Position numbers and translations under genes: made by a program
Shown here: piece by piece, positions 55,203-64,000 of the stretch
Layout of the letters: the number at the start of each line of letters is the position of its first letter
How positions within the stretch are numbered: position 1 is the first letter of the stretch
Notes under the pieces: model-generated
Told to the model about the DNA's origin: nothing
The model's database searches: none
The model's input: the letters and a program-made list of their open reading frames with translations, nothing else
From: Pandoraea fibrosis
Lineage (GTDB): Bacteria; Pseudomonadota; Gammaproteobacteria; Burkholderiales; Burkholderiaceae
Direction of reading: 5' to 3'
DNA: 64,000 nucleotides
Assembly: GCF_000807775.2 (NCBI RefSeq)
Contig: NZ_CP047385.1
Coordinates: 4,960,001-5,024,000 of the forward strand

Positions 55203-56710
55203 CGGGCCTCGCGATCGATCAGGAACTGTGTCAGCAACGGCACCGGACGTCCCGTCGCCCCCTTGGCCGCCCCGCTCTTCCATGCCGTACCGGCGATGTC
55301 GAGGTGCGCCCATTCATACTTCTCGGCGAAACGCGCCAGGAAGCAGGCGGCCGTCACGCTGCCCGCCGGACGCCCGCCGATGTTCGCCATGTCGGCGAAA
55401 TTCGACTTGAGCTGTTCCTGGTACTCGTCTTCGACCGGCAGACGCCAGGCCGTGTCGCCCGTCGTGCGGCCAGCGGCGAGCAATTCGTCGGCCAGCGCGT
55501 CGCTCTTCGAGAAGAGGCCCGAGTTCACATGGCCGAGCGCGATGATGCAAGCGCCCGTCAGCGTGGCGACATCGATCACGGCAGCCGGCTTGAAGCGTTC
55601 GGCATAGGTCAGCGCGTCGCACAGGATCAGACGGCCTTCGGCGTCGGTATTGAGCACTTCGATGGTCTGGCCGGACATGCTGGTGACCACGTCGCCCGGC
55701 TTCGTCGCCTGACCGTTGGGCATATTCTCCGTGGCCGGCACGATGGCGATGACGTTGAGCTTCAGGCCCATCTCGGCGACCGCGCGGATCGTGCCGAGCA
55801 CGGAGCCGGCGCCGCACATGTCGTATTTCATCTCGTCCATGCCCTCGCCCGGCTTGAGCGAGATGCCGCCCGAGTCGAAGGTCACGCCCTTGCCCACCAG
55901 AACGACCGGCGCCTGCTTCGCGCCACCGCCCTGATATTTAAGGACGATGAAGCGCGGCGGTTGCACCGAGCCACGCGCCACCGACAGGAACGATCCCATC
56001 TTGAGCGCCTCGATCTGCTTCGGGCCGAGGATTTCGGACTTGAGCTTGAATTCGCTGGCGAGTTTCTGCGCCTGTTCGGCCAGATACGTCGGGGTGCACA
56101 CATTGCCCGGCAGGTTGCCGAGATCCTTGGTCAGCGCCATGCCGTTGGCGATGGCTTCGCCACGCTTGGCAGCGAGCTTGGCGGCCTTCAGATTGTCCGG
56201 CGCCACCGCAAAGCAGACCTTGCTCAGCACCGTGGTGGACGGCTCGACCTTGCTCTTCATCCGCGTGAAGCGATAGGTGGCCTCGCGCAAGGCGAGCACC
56301 GAAGCGCGCACGGCCCAGGCCGTGTCCTGCTTGGCAATCTTGGCCTCCGGGAGCGTCCAGATGGCGTCGGACGCACGCGACGCCAGCACGGCACGCACGG
56401 CGGCGCGGGTAGCGTCGTTGAAACCCTTTTGCGTCAACTGATCCTCAGGGCCCAGACCGACGAACAGCACGCGTGCCGGGCTCCATCCGGCGACTTCGTG
56501 CAGCATGAGCGTGCTGCCGAGCTTGCCGTTGAGTTCGCCCCGCTTGACCATGCGGGCGAGCAAGCCCTTGCTTGCGACGTCGAGCACCTTGGCGAGCCCC
56601 GCCAGGGGCTGCTGCTCGAACACGCCAACCACCAGACACTCCGTCTTTGCGTTGGCAAGGTCGGCCTGGCCCGCCTTGGTCGAATCGAAGGCTTTTGTGC
56701 TAAAGTCCAT
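55199..56710 (-). CDS. pepA: Leucyl aminopeptidase (cytosol aminopeptidase)
   Basis: A 503-residue M17 metallopeptidase. The signature N-T-D-A-E-G-R-L is near residue 350; zinc/manganese ligands are in [12 protein letters not shown] near 270 and K-Y-D-M-C-G-A near 295. It removes N-terminal residues from peptides, and E. coli PepA also binds DNA. The ATG at 56710 has GAGGAAAG upstream. It is divergent from lptF, with 91 nt between starts. Confidence 0.95.
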   Translation of the reverse strand: MDFSTKAFDSTKAGQADLANAKTECLVVGVFEQQPLAGLAKVLDVASKGLLARMVKRGELNGKLGSTLMLHEVAGWSPARVLFVGLGPEDQLTQKGFNDATRAAVRAVLASRASDAIWTLPEAKIAKQDTAWAVRASVLALREATYRFTRMKSKVEPSTTVLSKVCFAVAPDNLKAAKLAAKRGEAIANGMALTKDLGNLPGNVCTPTYLAEQAQKLASEFKLKSEILGPKQIEALKMGSFLSVARGSVQPPRFIVLKYQGGGAKQAPVVLVGKGVTFDSGGISLKPGEGMDEMKYDMCGAGSVLGTIRAVAEMGLKLNVIAIVPATENMPNGQATKPGDVVTSMSGQTIEVLNTDAEGRLILCDALTYAERFKPAAVIDVATLTGACIIALGHVNSGLFSKSDALADELLAAGRTTGDTAWRLPVEDEYQEQLKSNFADMANIGGRPAGSVTAACFLARFAEKYEWAHLDIAGTAWKSGAAKGATGRPVPLLTQFLIDREAR

Positions 56711-56801
56711 CGCGCTTTCCTCGGGTAAAATTCGTACGAGCCGCAATTATCCGCTTTTTTCCGCGCTCGCCCAACCGCGAGAGCTCCCCAATCGTCATCA
56801 C

Positions 56802-57929
56802 ATGATTTTTCAGCGTTCCCTGCAGCGCGAGCTGAACTACACCGCCGGGGCCGTCTTCATGGTGCTGATCACCGTCATGCTCACCACCATGATGATCCGC
56901 ATCCTGGGCTTCGCCGCGTCGGGGAAAGCCGATCCGCGCGACGTCCTCGTGCTCATCGGCCTGGCCGTGATCGGCTACCTCGCCGTCATCCTGATCGTGA
57001 CGTTGTTCGTCTCGATTCTGTTCGTCCTCACCCGCTGGTACCGCGACTCCGAGATGGTCGTGTGGTTTGCCTCGGGCCTGTCGATCACCAACTTCGTCAG
57101 GCCCGTGCTGCGTTTTGCCGCGCCCTATCTGGCCGTGATCACGTTCTGTGCGCTGGTCGCCTGGCCGTGGGCAAATCAGCAGATCGCCGCCCTGGAGGCC
57201 CGCTTCGCCCAGCGCGACGATGTCTCGATGATCTCGCCGGGTCAGTTCCGCGAGAGCGCCGCCAGCCATCGGGTGTTCTTCGTCGAGACGGTCTCGCCGG
57301 ATGCCACGAAGGTCCATAACGTCTTCGTCTCCGGCACCGAGAACGGCAAGGTCAACGTCATCGTCTCGAAGGACGGCCATATCGAGACGGCCAAGGACGG
57401 CAACCGCTACATCGTGCTGGAAAAGGGCCGCCGCTACGACGGCGTGCCGGGTCAGCCCGATTACCGCGTGATGGAGTTCGAGCGCTACGGCGTGAAGATC
57501 GACAATCCGACAACGGTCGACACCGACAACACCCCGACCAAGGGCGTGCCGACCACGCGTCTGTTCCGGGAGATTCAGAACCCGATCTTCCGTGGCGAAA
57601 TCGTCTGGCGTATCGGCTTGCCGCTGCTCGCACTCTCGCTAGTGCTGCTCGCCGTGCCGCTCGCCTATCAGAATCCGCGCCACGGCCGCACCATCAACCT
57701 GGTCATGGCCGTGCTGATCTATCTCGGGTACACCAACCTGTTGAGCCTGTCGCAAGCCTATGTCGCGCAGGAGCGCCTGCCGCTCGCCATCGGCGTGTGG
57801 CTGTTGCACGTGGTGGCCCTCGGTGTCATCGTGCTGCTCTACCTGCGCCGTGTGCGCTTCCGAGGACTGTTCGGCCGCCGCCGTCACAACGGCACAGGCG
57901 GGATGCGTGCATCGGGAGGAACCCGCTGA
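56802..57929 (+). CDS. lptF: LPS export permease LptF
   Basis: A 375-residue inner-membrane permease of the LptB2FG ABC transporter that extracts LPS from the inner membrane. Three N-terminal helices (about 12-115), a periplasmic beta-jellyroll domain (about 125-255) and three C-terminal helices (about 265-355) are evident. The start begins M-I-F-Q-R-S-L-Q-R-E-L, as LptF does. It overlaps lptG by a TGATG. Confidence 0.93.
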   Translation: MIFQRSLQRELNYTAGAVFMVLITVMLTTMMIRILGFAASGKADPRDVLVLIGLAVIGYLAVILIVTLFVSILFVLTRWYRDSEMVVWFASGLSITNFVRPVLRFAAPYLAVITFCALVAWPWANQQIAALEARFAQRDDVSMISPGQFRESAASHRVFFVETVSPDATKVHNVFVSGTENGKVNVIVSKDGHIETAKDGNRYIVLEKGRRYDGVPGQPDYRVMEFERYGVKIDNPTTVDTDNTPTKGVPTTRLFREIQNPIFRGEIVWRIGLPLLALSLVLLAVPLAYQNPRHGRTINLVMAVLIYLGYTNLLSLSQAYVAQERLPLAIGVWLLHVVALGVIVLLYLRRVRFRGLFGRRRHNGTGGMRASGGTR

Positions 57930-59068
57930 TGCGCATCTACGAGAAATATTTCGCGCGCCAGATCTATCTCGCGTTCCTGTTCGTTCTGCTTGCGTTCGTC
58001 GGTCTGTTTGTCTTCTTCGATCTCGTGAGCGAACTGGGCGACGTTGGCCGTGGCGGCTACCGCTTCCAGCACGCCCTCGCCTATGTGCTGTTGTTTGCCC
58101 CGCAGCGCATGTACGAAATCATTCCGGTCGCCTCGCTCATCGCCGCTATCTATGTCTGCGCGCAATTGGCGGGCAATTCGGAATTCACGATCTTCCGCGT
58201 CTCGGGGCTCTCGACCGGACAGGCACTGCGCTCGTTGCTGAAAATCGGCTTCCCGATCGTGTTGATCACCTTCGTCATTGGCGAGTACGTGGCGCCGAAT
58301 GCCGAGCAGCTTGCACAGAAGATCCGCCTCGAAGCGTTGGGCAGTTCGGTCTCGGCCGGTTTCCGCTCCGGGGTCTGGGTCAAGGACACGGTGGATCAGG
58401 ACGGCGCGCGCGTTACCCGCTTCATCAATGTGGGCACGCTCAATCCGGATAACACCATCGCCAACGTCCGCATCTACGAATTCGACGACAAGTTGCGGCT
58501 CGACAGCGTGCGGCTGGCCAAGCTCGGACAGTTCGACGCGCCGAACTTCTGGAAGTTGACCGACGTGTCCGAGACGGTCTTCAGCGCGACCGACGACGCC
58601 ACCACCAGCAACGACCCGCTGCGTGCGCTCGTGCAGAGCAAGCAGGTGCATATCGACACGGTACAAATGCGCTCGGAGCTGACACCGCAGATTCTGTCAG
58701 TGTTGATGGTCTCCCCGGACAACATGGCGATCGGCAGTTTGTACCGCTACATCGGCCATCTGAAAGAAAACCAGCAGAACACCGACCGCTATAACCTCGC
58801 GCTCTGGCAAAAACTGCTGTATCCGCTTGCTGTCTTCGTGATGATGGCGCTGGCACTGCCGTTCGCCTATCTGCATGCACGGGCGGGGGCCATCGGCCTG
58901 AAGGTGTTTGGTGGGATCATGCTCGGCATGAGCTTCCAGTTGATCAACAACCTGTTCTCGCACCTGGGTCTGCTCAACACCTGGCCGGCGTGGTTCACGG
59001 CGGCGTTACCGTCGTTGCTCTATCTTGTGCTCGCCATCGCGGCGTTGCGCTGGGTGGACAAGCACTGA
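57929..59068 (+). CDS. lptG: LPS export permease LptG
   Basis: A 379-residue partner of LptF with the same fold: three helices, a periplasmic jellyroll (about 130-270), three helices. It begins M-R-I-Y-E-K-Y-F-A-R-Q-I-Y and has the G-N-S-E-F-T-I-F-R-V-S-G-L coupling-helix region near residue 83, which engages LptB. Its start overlaps the lptF stop (57929), and GGGAGGA precedes it. Confidence 0.94.
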   Translation: MRIYEKYFARQIYLAFLFVLLAFVGLFVFFDLVSELGDVGRGGYRFQHALAYVLLFAPQRMYEIIPVASLIAAIYVCAQLAGNSEFTIFRVSGLSTGQALRSLLKIGFPIVLITFVIGEYVAPNAEQLAQKIRLEALGSSVSAGFRSGVWVKDTVDQDGARVTRFINVGTLNPDNTIANVRIYEFDDKLRLDSVRLAKLGQFDAPNFWKLTDVSETVFSATDDATTSNDPLRALVQSKQVHIDTVQMRSELTPQILSVLMVSPDNMAIGSLYRYIGHLKENQQNTDRYNLALWQKLLYPLAVFVMMALALPFAYLHARAGAIGLKVFGGIMLGMSFQLINNLFSHLGLLNTWPAWFTAALPSLLYLVLAIAALRWVDKH

Positions 59069-59078
59069 GGCGCGGGTC

Positions 59079-59459
59079 ATGAACGGCAAATCCGGCGTCA
59101 TTCTGTTCGCTCACGGCTCGCGCGATCCGCGTTGGTCCGAGCCGTTCGAGCGGCTGCGCGACAAGCTGCAAGCGCAGCGTCCCGATGCCGACGTCCGGCT
59201 TGCCTTTCTTGAGCTGATGACGCCGAACCTCGACGACGCGGTGGCCGGCATGACCCGACAAGGCGTGACCGATATCACGCTGGTGCCTGTCTTTCTGGGG
59301 CAGGGAGGCCATGTGAGACGCGACCTTCCCGCCCTCGCCGACGCCTGCCGCGCCGCACACCCCGGCCTCTCGCTACGCGTGAGCGCAGCGATCGGGGAAG
59401 ACGACGCCGTGCTCGACGCCCTCGTCGACTACTGCGGCAGGATGATGGATGGCCGCTGA
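59079..59459 (+). CDS. cbiX: CbiX-type sirohydrochlorin chelatase, short form
   Basis: A 126-residue single-domain CbiX/SirB chelatase that inserts Co2+ or Fe2+ into sirohydrochlorin; the short form acts as a dimer. Metal-binding His residues lie in F-A-H-G-S-R (His 12) and G-Q-G-G-H-V-R (about His 75). It begins 10 nt past lptG. With convergent cobA and the sulfate genes it points to siroheme production for sulfite reductase. Confidence 0.9.
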   Translation: MNGKSGVILFAHGSRDPRWSEPFERLRDKLQAQRPDADVRLAFLELMTPNLDDAVAGMTRQGVTDITLVPVFLGQGGHVRRDLPALADACRAAHPGLSLRVSAAIGEDDAVLDALVDYCGRMMDGR

Positions 59460-59493
59460 TCGCCATAAAGAAGGCGGGACTGCCCTTAAACGT

Positions 59494-59529
59494 AAAAACG
59501 GCGTCACAGATCACTGTGACGCCGTTTTT
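59494..59529. terminator. Bidirectional terminator between cbiX and cobA
   Basis: A perfect 16-bp stem (59494-59509 with 59514-59529) has a 4-nt loop and A5/T5 ends. It serves both convergent genes. Confidence 0.95.
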
Positions 59530-59567
59530 GCATGAAATCTCCGGACACGTAGTCCCGGACACCTCGC

Positions 59568-60356
59568 TCAGGCAGCCATCGCCGCCTGCGCCGCCCAATC
59601 ATGCAGCGACGCGGCATCGGCATGCGCAAACGCCTCGCCGATCAACAGAACGCTCGGCTGCGACGCGTCGAACCATGAGGCAGCCAACCCTTGCCGGACA
59701 TCGTCCAGCGTGAGACGCACGCGCCGCTCGCGAGCGGTCGTGGCCGCCTCCACGATGGCCACGGGCGTCGACGCCGGTTTGCCCGCCGCGATCAATTCCG
59801 TCGCAATGCGCTGGGCGCTGTCGCGTCCCATGTAATAGACAAGCGAATCGGCCGACGCTTGCGCAGCAATCTCCGCCGACTCGGGCGCACGGCTTTGCGT
59901 GGCAAAGGCCACACTGCGGGCCACGCCACGCAGCGTGAGCGAACGGCCAAGCGCCGCCGCACTGGCCAACGCGGCCGTGATACCGGGAACGACTTCTACG
60001 GCGATGCCCGCCGCCTCCAGCGCGCGCAGCTCTTCGTCTGCCCGGCCGAACAGCATCGGATCCCCGCCCTTCAGGCGCACCACCAGCGCATGCGTGCGGG
60101 CGTGATCGATCAATTGCTTATTGATGAAATGCTGCGCACTCGATTGCTTGCCGCAACGCTTGCCGACGGCAATCCGCTTGGCCTGCGCGCACAACGCGAG
60201 CATCTCCGGTTCGACCAGTGCGTCGTGAAGTACCACGTCGGCCTGCGCCAGCAGTCTTGCGCCACGCACGGTAATCAGATCGGCTGCGCCGGGGCCTGCC
60301 CCAACCAGATAGACCTTGCCCGGTGTCTGACCGGGTTGCGAAGAAGTCACCATCAT
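59568..60356 (-). CDS. cobA: Uroporphyrinogen-III C-methyltransferase
   Basis: A 262-residue SAM-dependent methyltransferase giving precorrin-2 on the siroheme/B12 branch. The N-terminal L-V-G-A-G-P-G-A-A-D-L motif and V-R-L-K-G-G-D-P-M-L-F-G-R near residue 95 are the SUMT signatures. It lacks the CysG oxidase/chelatase domains; CbiX nearby may supply the chelatase. Two consecutive ATGs (60356, 60353) are possible starts. It is the last gene of the cys operon. Confidence 0.93.
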   Translation of the reverse strand: MMVTSSQPGQTPGKVYLVGAGPGAADLITVRGARLLAQADVVLHDALVEPEMLALCAQAKRIAVGKRCGKQSSAQHFINKQLIDHARTHALVVRLKGGDPMLFGRADEELRALEAAGIAVEVVPGITAALASAAALGRSLTLRGVARSVAFATQSRAPESAEIAAQASADSLVYYMGRDSAQRIATELIAAGKPASTPVAIVEAATTARERRVRLTLDDVRQGLAASWFDASQPSVLLIGEAFAHADAASLHDWAAQAAMAA

Positions 60357-60386
60357 GATGCCGCCAGGGTTCCAGGGGTGTGACGC

Positions 60387-60406
60387 GGGCGCCTTCGAGG
60401 GCGCCC
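60387..60406. other. Hairpin between cysN and cobA
   Basis: A 7-bp GC-rich stem (60387-60393 with 60400-60406) with a TTCGAG loop and no T-run. Probably not a terminator; it may affect message stability. Confidence 0.4.
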
Positions 60407-60468
60407 TACGCCAGGCAATACCAAAAGAGAACGTGTGTCCACCGAGGCGGACGAAGCCCGCCAAATCG

Positions 60469-61770
60469 TTACGCCGCGAGCGCGCGAATCATCCCTGCGG
60501 CTACCGTGTGGTGCGTCGCTTCGTCGATCAGCACGAACGCGCCCGTCGCAGGATTCGCATCATACGTATCTGCCGCCAACGGCTTTTGCAGGCTCAACTG
60601 TACGCGGCCGATATCGTTCATGGCGAGCGTGGTCTTGTCCGTGCCGTGCAGGAGCGTACTCACGTCGAGCACCGTGTCCACGCTGCCGATCTTCACATAG
60701 ACGGTGCTGGTCGCCTGCTTGAGCAGATACTTGCGCTGCGGGGCGAGCGCATCTTCGTCGAACCAGCAGACGTCTGCGGACAGTTTGCGCGACGGCGCAA
60801 GCGCCGACTCGGCGGTGACGAACGTATCGCCGCGCGACACATCCACGTCCTCCGTCAGACGGATCGTGACGCATTGACCGGCAAAGGCCTCATCCACCAG
60901 ACCACGCGGACCGACGATTTCGGCAACGCTCGCCGAGCGGCCCGCCGGCAACACCCGCAGCGCTTGACCGACACGCACCGAGCCCGACTCCACGCGGCCC
61001 ATGTAGCCACGGAAGTCGTCGGCGTGCGAGCCGTCCTGACGCGCCACCAGTTGCACCGGGAACCGCAACTCGCCGCCCTGCTGCGAGACCGGCAGCGATT
61101 CGAGCAGATCGAGCAGCGGTTCGTCCTGATACCAGGGCATGCGCTCGCTGGCGTACACAATGTTGTCGCCCTTGAGCGCCGACACCGGCACGAAGCGCAC
61201 GTCTTCAATTCCCAGACGCTGTGCCAACGCCAGATAGGCGGCGCGAATCGCGTTGAACGTCGTTTCGCTGTAATCGACCAGATCCATCTTGTTGATGGCG
61301 ACGATCACGTGCTGCAAGCCGAGCAGCTTGACGATGGCGCTGTGGCGCTTGGTCTGCGCGAGCAACTCGGTGCGGCCGTCGACTTCGGTGACGCGCGTGG
61401 CATCGACCAGCACGATCGCGGCGTGTGCCGTGGATGCGCCCGTGACCATGTTGCGGGTGTACTGCTCGTGGCCCGGCGTGTCGGCGATGATGAACTTGCG
61501 GCGCGCGGTCGTGAAATAGCGATAGGCGACGTCAATGGTGATGCCCTGCTCGCGCTCGGCTTCAAGGCCGTCGGTGAGCAGCGAGAAGTCGATGTCTTCG
61601 CCGGCGGTGCGTTTGTTCTTCGCGCGGGCGAGCGCGGAGAGCTGGTCGGTCAACACCGATTTGCTGTCGTACAGCAAGCGACCGATCAACGTGCTCTTGC
61701 CATCGTCGACACTGCCTGCGGTAATGAAACGCAGCACGCCGAGGTCTTCCTGATGCGGGGTGAGGCTCAT
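60469..61770 (-). CDS. cysN: Sulfate adenylyltransferase large (GTPase) subunit
   Basis: A 433-residue EF-Tu-like GTPase that drives APS formation by CysD. G1 is G-S-V-D-D-G-K-S-T near residue 19, G3 is D-T-P-G-H near 98 and G4 N-K-M-D near 152. There is no C-terminal APS kinase domain, so it is CysN and not the CysNC fusion. The start at 61770 has GAAGAG upstream. It lies 98 nt from cysD. Confidence 0.95.
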   Translation of the reverse strand: MSLTPHQEDLGVLRFITAGSVDDGKSTLIGRLLYDSKSVLTDQLSALARAKNKRTAGEDIDFSLLTDGLEAEREQGITIDVAYRYFTTARRKFIIADTPGHEQYTRNMVTGASTAHAAIVLVDATRVTEVDGRTELLAQTKRHSAIVKLLGLQHVIVAINKMDLVDYSETTFNAIRAAYLALAQRLGIEDVRFVPVSALKGDNIVYASERMPWYQDEPLLDLLESLPVSQQGGELRFPVQLVARQDGSHADDFRGYMGRVESGSVRVGQALRVLPAGRSASVAEIVGPRGLVDEAFAGQCVTIRLTEDVDVSRGDTFVTAESALAPSRKLSADVCWFDEDALAPQRKYLLKQATSTVYVKIGSVDTVLDVSTLLHGTDKTTLAMNDIGRVQLSLQKPLAADTYDANPATGAFVLIDEATHHTVAAGMIRALAA

Positions 61771-61868
61771 GATCTCTTCAACTCGATTGCGTGGCCCCCG
61801 GTGCGGCGAATCTGCTCGCCCGGCGGGCCGGTGTCTCTGAACGTAAGGGAGGACAGCCGTCCGGCGCC

Positions 61869-62816
61869 TTAGAAATACCCTTGCTTCTTGCGCTGCTCCA
61901 TCGCCGCCTCGGACGTCTGATCGTCCATGCGGGTGGCGCCGCGCTCCGTGATGTCGGTCACGGCCGTCTCGGCAATGATCTCCACCGGGCTCGCGGCGAC
62001 GCTTGCCACCGGGCATGTGCAACTGATGTCGCCGACCGTGCGAAAGCGCACCGATGCCGTCTCGCTCGACTCGCCGTCCTGCTTGGGGGTGAGCGGCGTC
62101 ACCGGTACGAGCAACCCGTTGCGGCGCACGATTTCGCGCTCGTGGGCGTAGTAGATCGACGGCAGATCGAGGTTCTCGCGTGCGATGTACTGCCACACGT
62201 CCAGTTCGGTCCAGTTCGAGATCGGGAACACGCGCAGGTGTTCGTCGCCGTGCAGACGCGCATTGAACAGGTGCCACAGTTCAGGGCGCTGCGCCTTCGG
62301 GTCCCACTGACCGAACTCGTCACGGAACGAGAAGATGCGCTCCTTGGCACGCGCCTTCTCCTCGTCGCGACGCGCACCGCCAATCATGGCGTCGAAGCCG
62401 TGCTCGGCAATCGTTTCGAGCAGCGTGACTGCCTGCGCGGCGTTGCGCGAATCGGTTTCGCGACGCAGACGGACCGTGCCGCGACGAATCGAGTCTTCCA
62501 CATGCCCCACGACCAGTTCGGCGCCGAGCGCCTTGGCGTGACGGTCGCGGAACTCGATCACTTCGGGATAGTTGTGGCCGGTGTCGATGTGCACCAGCGG
62601 GAACGGCAGCACCGTCTTGCGGTTCGGCCCGAGGCCGAAGGCCTTGAGCGCGAGATGCAGCACCACAACCGAGTCCTTGCCGCCCGAGAACAGCAGCGCG
62701 GGCTTGCGGCACTCCGCCACGACCTCACGCAGGATGTACATCGATTCGGCTTCGAGCCAGTCCAGATGATCCATTCGCGAGCCATTGGCCTGCGCGACTT
62801 CGTGCATCGCACCCAT
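61869..62816 (-). CDS. cysD: Sulfate adenylyltransferase small subunit
   Basis: A 315-residue ATP pyrophosphatase-fold enzyme making APS from sulfate and ATP. The PP-loop is F-S-G-G-K-D-S near residue 43. The C terminus R-K-K-Q-G-Y-F matches CysD. The ATG at 62816 has AAGGGAAC upstream; the longer frame would read through a 9-bp repeat. It lies 125 nt downstream of cysH. Confidence 0.95.
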   Translation of the reverse strand: MGAMHEVAQANGSRMDHLDWLEAESMYILREVVAECRKPALLFSGGKDSVVVLHLALKAFGLGPNRKTVLPFPLVHIDTGHNYPEVIEFRDRHAKALGAELVVGHVEDSIRRGTVRLRRETDSRNAAQAVTLLETIAEHGFDAMIGGARRDEEKARAKERIFSFRDEFGQWDPKAQRPELWHLFNARLHGDEHLRVFPISNWTELDVWQYIARENLDLPSIYYAHEREIVRRNGLLVPVTPLTPKQDGESSETASVRFRTVGDISCTCPVASVAASPVEIIAETAVTDITERGATRMDDQTSEAAMEQRKKQGYF

Positions 62817-62834
62817 AGTGTTCCCTTCCTTAAC

Positions 62835-62861
62835 GATTCCGAGATTTCCGAGATTCGATTT
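62835..62861. repeat. Degenerate 9-bp tandem units upstream of cysD
   Basis: gattccgag, atttccgag and a partial third unit lie 19-45 nt upstream of the cysD start. Two good copies only. Confidence 0.55.
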
Positions 62862-62941
62862 GCCACGATGTACCGCCACTCAGGGGCGCCGCATCGCCAT
62901 ATGTCTTGTTTGGCTGATCCTCAGCCGCTTTGCCCGGTGCC

Positions 62942-63733
62942 TCAGTTCGACTGCACCGAGACGGGGATCTTGCTCAGGTTGCCGGCGTGCAGCCCGCATT
63001 CCTTGCTGTCGCGCGACTCCCACCACCAGCGTCCGGCCCGGCTGTCTTCGCCGGGGCGGATGGCGCGGGTACACGGCTCGCAGCCGATGCTCGGGTAACC
63101 GCGCGCGTGCAGCGGGTTCACCGGTACGTCGCGCGCCGTCAGGTAGGCCCAGACCTGCGCTTCCGTCCAGTCGAAGAGCGGGTTGTACTTGGCGATGCCG
63201 CGGGCGTCGTCCTGCTCGGCGAACGCCAGTTCACCGCGTGTCACCGACTGCTCGCGACGTTGGCCGGTGAGCCATGCGTCGGCGTCGGCGAGTGCGCGGC
63301 CAAGCGGCTCGACCTTGCGAATCTGGCAACATGCCTTGCGCAGATCCACGCTCTCGTAGAAGGCGTTCGCACCATGTTCGGTCACGTATTGCTCAACGGC
63401 GTCGGCCTGCGGAGCGTACTGCACAACGTCGTAGCCGTACCGGGATTTGATCCGATCGATCATGCCCAGCGTCTCGGCGTGCAGACGCCCGGTATTGAGC
63501 GTGAAGACCGTAATCGGCAGTTGCTGGCGCAGAATCACGTGCGTGATAAGCATGTCTTCGGCGGCCAGGCTGCTGGCAAATTTCACGTTGCGATGCGACC
63601 CCGCAATGCGTGCGAGGCGCTCGGCCAGCACGGCTTCCATCTCGTCGAGCAGCGCCATGTCCTGATGCTCGGCATCGGTCGCATTCGACGGCACGGCGGC
63701 CGGGGTGGGTTCCCAGCGGGATTCGTTTCGCAT
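62942..63733 (-). CDS. cysH: Adenylylsulfate (APS) reductase
   Basis: A 263-residue thioredoxin-dependent reductase. The Cys-Cys pair in R-K-A-C-C-Q-I-R-K and the C-x-x-C in I-G-C-E-P-C-T form the [4Fe-4S] site of APS reductases, and the catalytic Cys is in K-E-C-G-L-H near the C terminus. The Fe-S cysteines favour APS over PAPS as substrate, consistent with no cysC in view. AAGGAG precedes the start. Confidence 0.93.
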   Translation of the reverse strand: MRNESRWEPTPAAVPSNATDAEHQDMALLDEMEAVLAERLARIAGSHRNVKFASSLAAEDMLITHVILRQQLPITVFTLNTGRLHAETLGMIDRIKSRYGYDVVQYAPQADAVEQYVTEHGANAFYESVDLRKACCQIRKVEPLGRALADADAWLTGQRREQSVTRGELAFAEQDDARGIAKYNPLFDWTEAQVWAYLTARDVPVNPLHARGYPSIGCEPCTRAIRPGEDSRAGRWWWESRDSKECGLHAGNLSKIPVSVQSN

Positions 63734-63762
63734 GTCGCGAACTCCTTATGATCTGTGGGGTG

Positions 63763-64000
63763 TCAGCCGACCAGCTTCACTGCTGCAAGCGTGAGCGTCG
63801 CCGCCAGCGCCCCGCGCACGATGCGCTCGGGCAGGTGACGGGTGAGCTTCGCGCCCAGCCAGATCCCGGGCAGCGAGCCGATCAACAGACTGCCGAGCAG
63901 TGCCCAGTGCACCGTATCGAGCCAGATATGACCCAGCGCGGCAATCGCGGTCAGCGGCACGGCATAAGCAATATCGGTACCGGCGACTTCGGCCGGTTCC
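63763..64000 (-). CDS. TauE/SafE sulfite exporter family protein, C-terminal part
   Basis: The frame is open through the right edge; 79 codons are visible. The part I can read, V-A-G-T-D-I-A-Y-A-V-P-L-T, then L-G-S-L-L-I-G-S-L-P-G-I-W-L-G and two hydrophobic helices, fits the C-terminal half of TauE/SafE permeases. A start inside the window at 63960 is rejected because the homology continues upstream. It lies 29 nt before cysH, so it is probably part of the same operon and may export sulfite or an organosulfonate-derived anion. Confidence 0.82.
   Translation of the reverse strand, partial: EPAEVAGTDIAYAVPLTAIAALGHIWLDTVHWALLGSLLIGSLPGIWLGAKLTRHLPERIVRGALAATLTLAAVKLVG

Noticed and set aside
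1..64000. Mobile elements, prophage, defence islands, tRNA or rRNA genes
   Set aside because: I looked for transposases, integrases, restriction or toxin genes and cloverleaf-type sequences and found none. The EVE-domain gene alone is not evidence of a defence island.

Overview
The window is GC-rich and gene-dense. It looks like chromosomal core from a Burkholderiales beta-proteobacterium. Supporting signs are the zapB-like/zapA/6S RNA arrangement, the gyrA-serC-pheA-tyrA-aroA and cmk-rpsA-ihfB-lapA-lapB blocks, separate rfaE kinase and rfaD genes, and the holC/DUF2486 pair. Pandoraea or a close Burkholderiaceae relative is my best guess, from recall rather than a search. I see no transposase, integrase, phage gene, CRISPR array, tRNA or rRNA.

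Layout, left to right. 1-1423: a cobalamin riboswitch on the minus strand leads into a truncated ORF (probable ABC ATPase); rightward lie zapB-like, zapA and 6S RNA with a strong terminator. 1424-5076: a leftward acyl-CoA dehydrogenase and the electron transfer flavoprotein pair etfBA. 5446-10815: a serine hydrolase, ferredoxin-NADP reductase, an enoyl-CoA hydratase/histone-deacetylase-family pair and a lytic transglycosylase. 10948-20899: a long leftward run, cmk-rpsA-ihfB-lapA-lapB-ugd-rfaE-rfaD, followed by comEA and cysM. It joins translation, nucleoid architecture and LPS core synthesis and control. 21010-22335: mntH, with a Fur-like box, on the opposite strand between aroA and cmk. 22521-30682: leftward gyrA, a DUF2059 gene, serC, pheA, tyrA and aroA (serine and aromatic amino acid synthesis).

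31094-34328: a barrel-less OmpA-like protein, a ferritin-like di-iron protein, an EVE-domain protein and a SIMPL protein. 34473-42655: a probable malonate uptake and catabolism operon (TRAP transporter PQM, malonyl-CoA decarboxylase, an enoyl-CoA hydratase homologue, malonyl-CoA synthetase) with a divergent GntR/FCD regulator and a putative operator over the operon's promoter. 42746-48756: lgt, a LysR regulator and two adjacent dihydroxy-acid dehydratases of different classes. 48981-54365: a tightly overlapping four-gene tripartite efflux operon (YtcA/DUF1656, HlyD adaptor, FUSC pump, outer-membrane factor), then a small cytochrome c. 54424-59459: DUF2486, holC and pepA leftward; lptF, lptG and a CbiX chelatase rightward. 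59568-64000: leftward assimilatory sulfate genes (sulfite exporter fragment, cysH, cysD, cysN) plus cobA for siroheme synthesis, convergent with cbiX.

Most of the window is housekeeping, and I found no clearly undescribed multi-gene system. The best leads are short 9-bp tandem repeats recurring at gene edges, a ComEA-like protein with a long histone-H1-like tail, a malonate operon carrying an extra hydratase, two IlvD types side by side, a di-iron protein of unknown substrate, an inverted repeat in the lapA leader, and Ala at the GyrA quinolone position. Start codons were moved inward wherever a ribosome binding site or family alignment favoured it. All functional calls rest on motif recognition, without database comparison.
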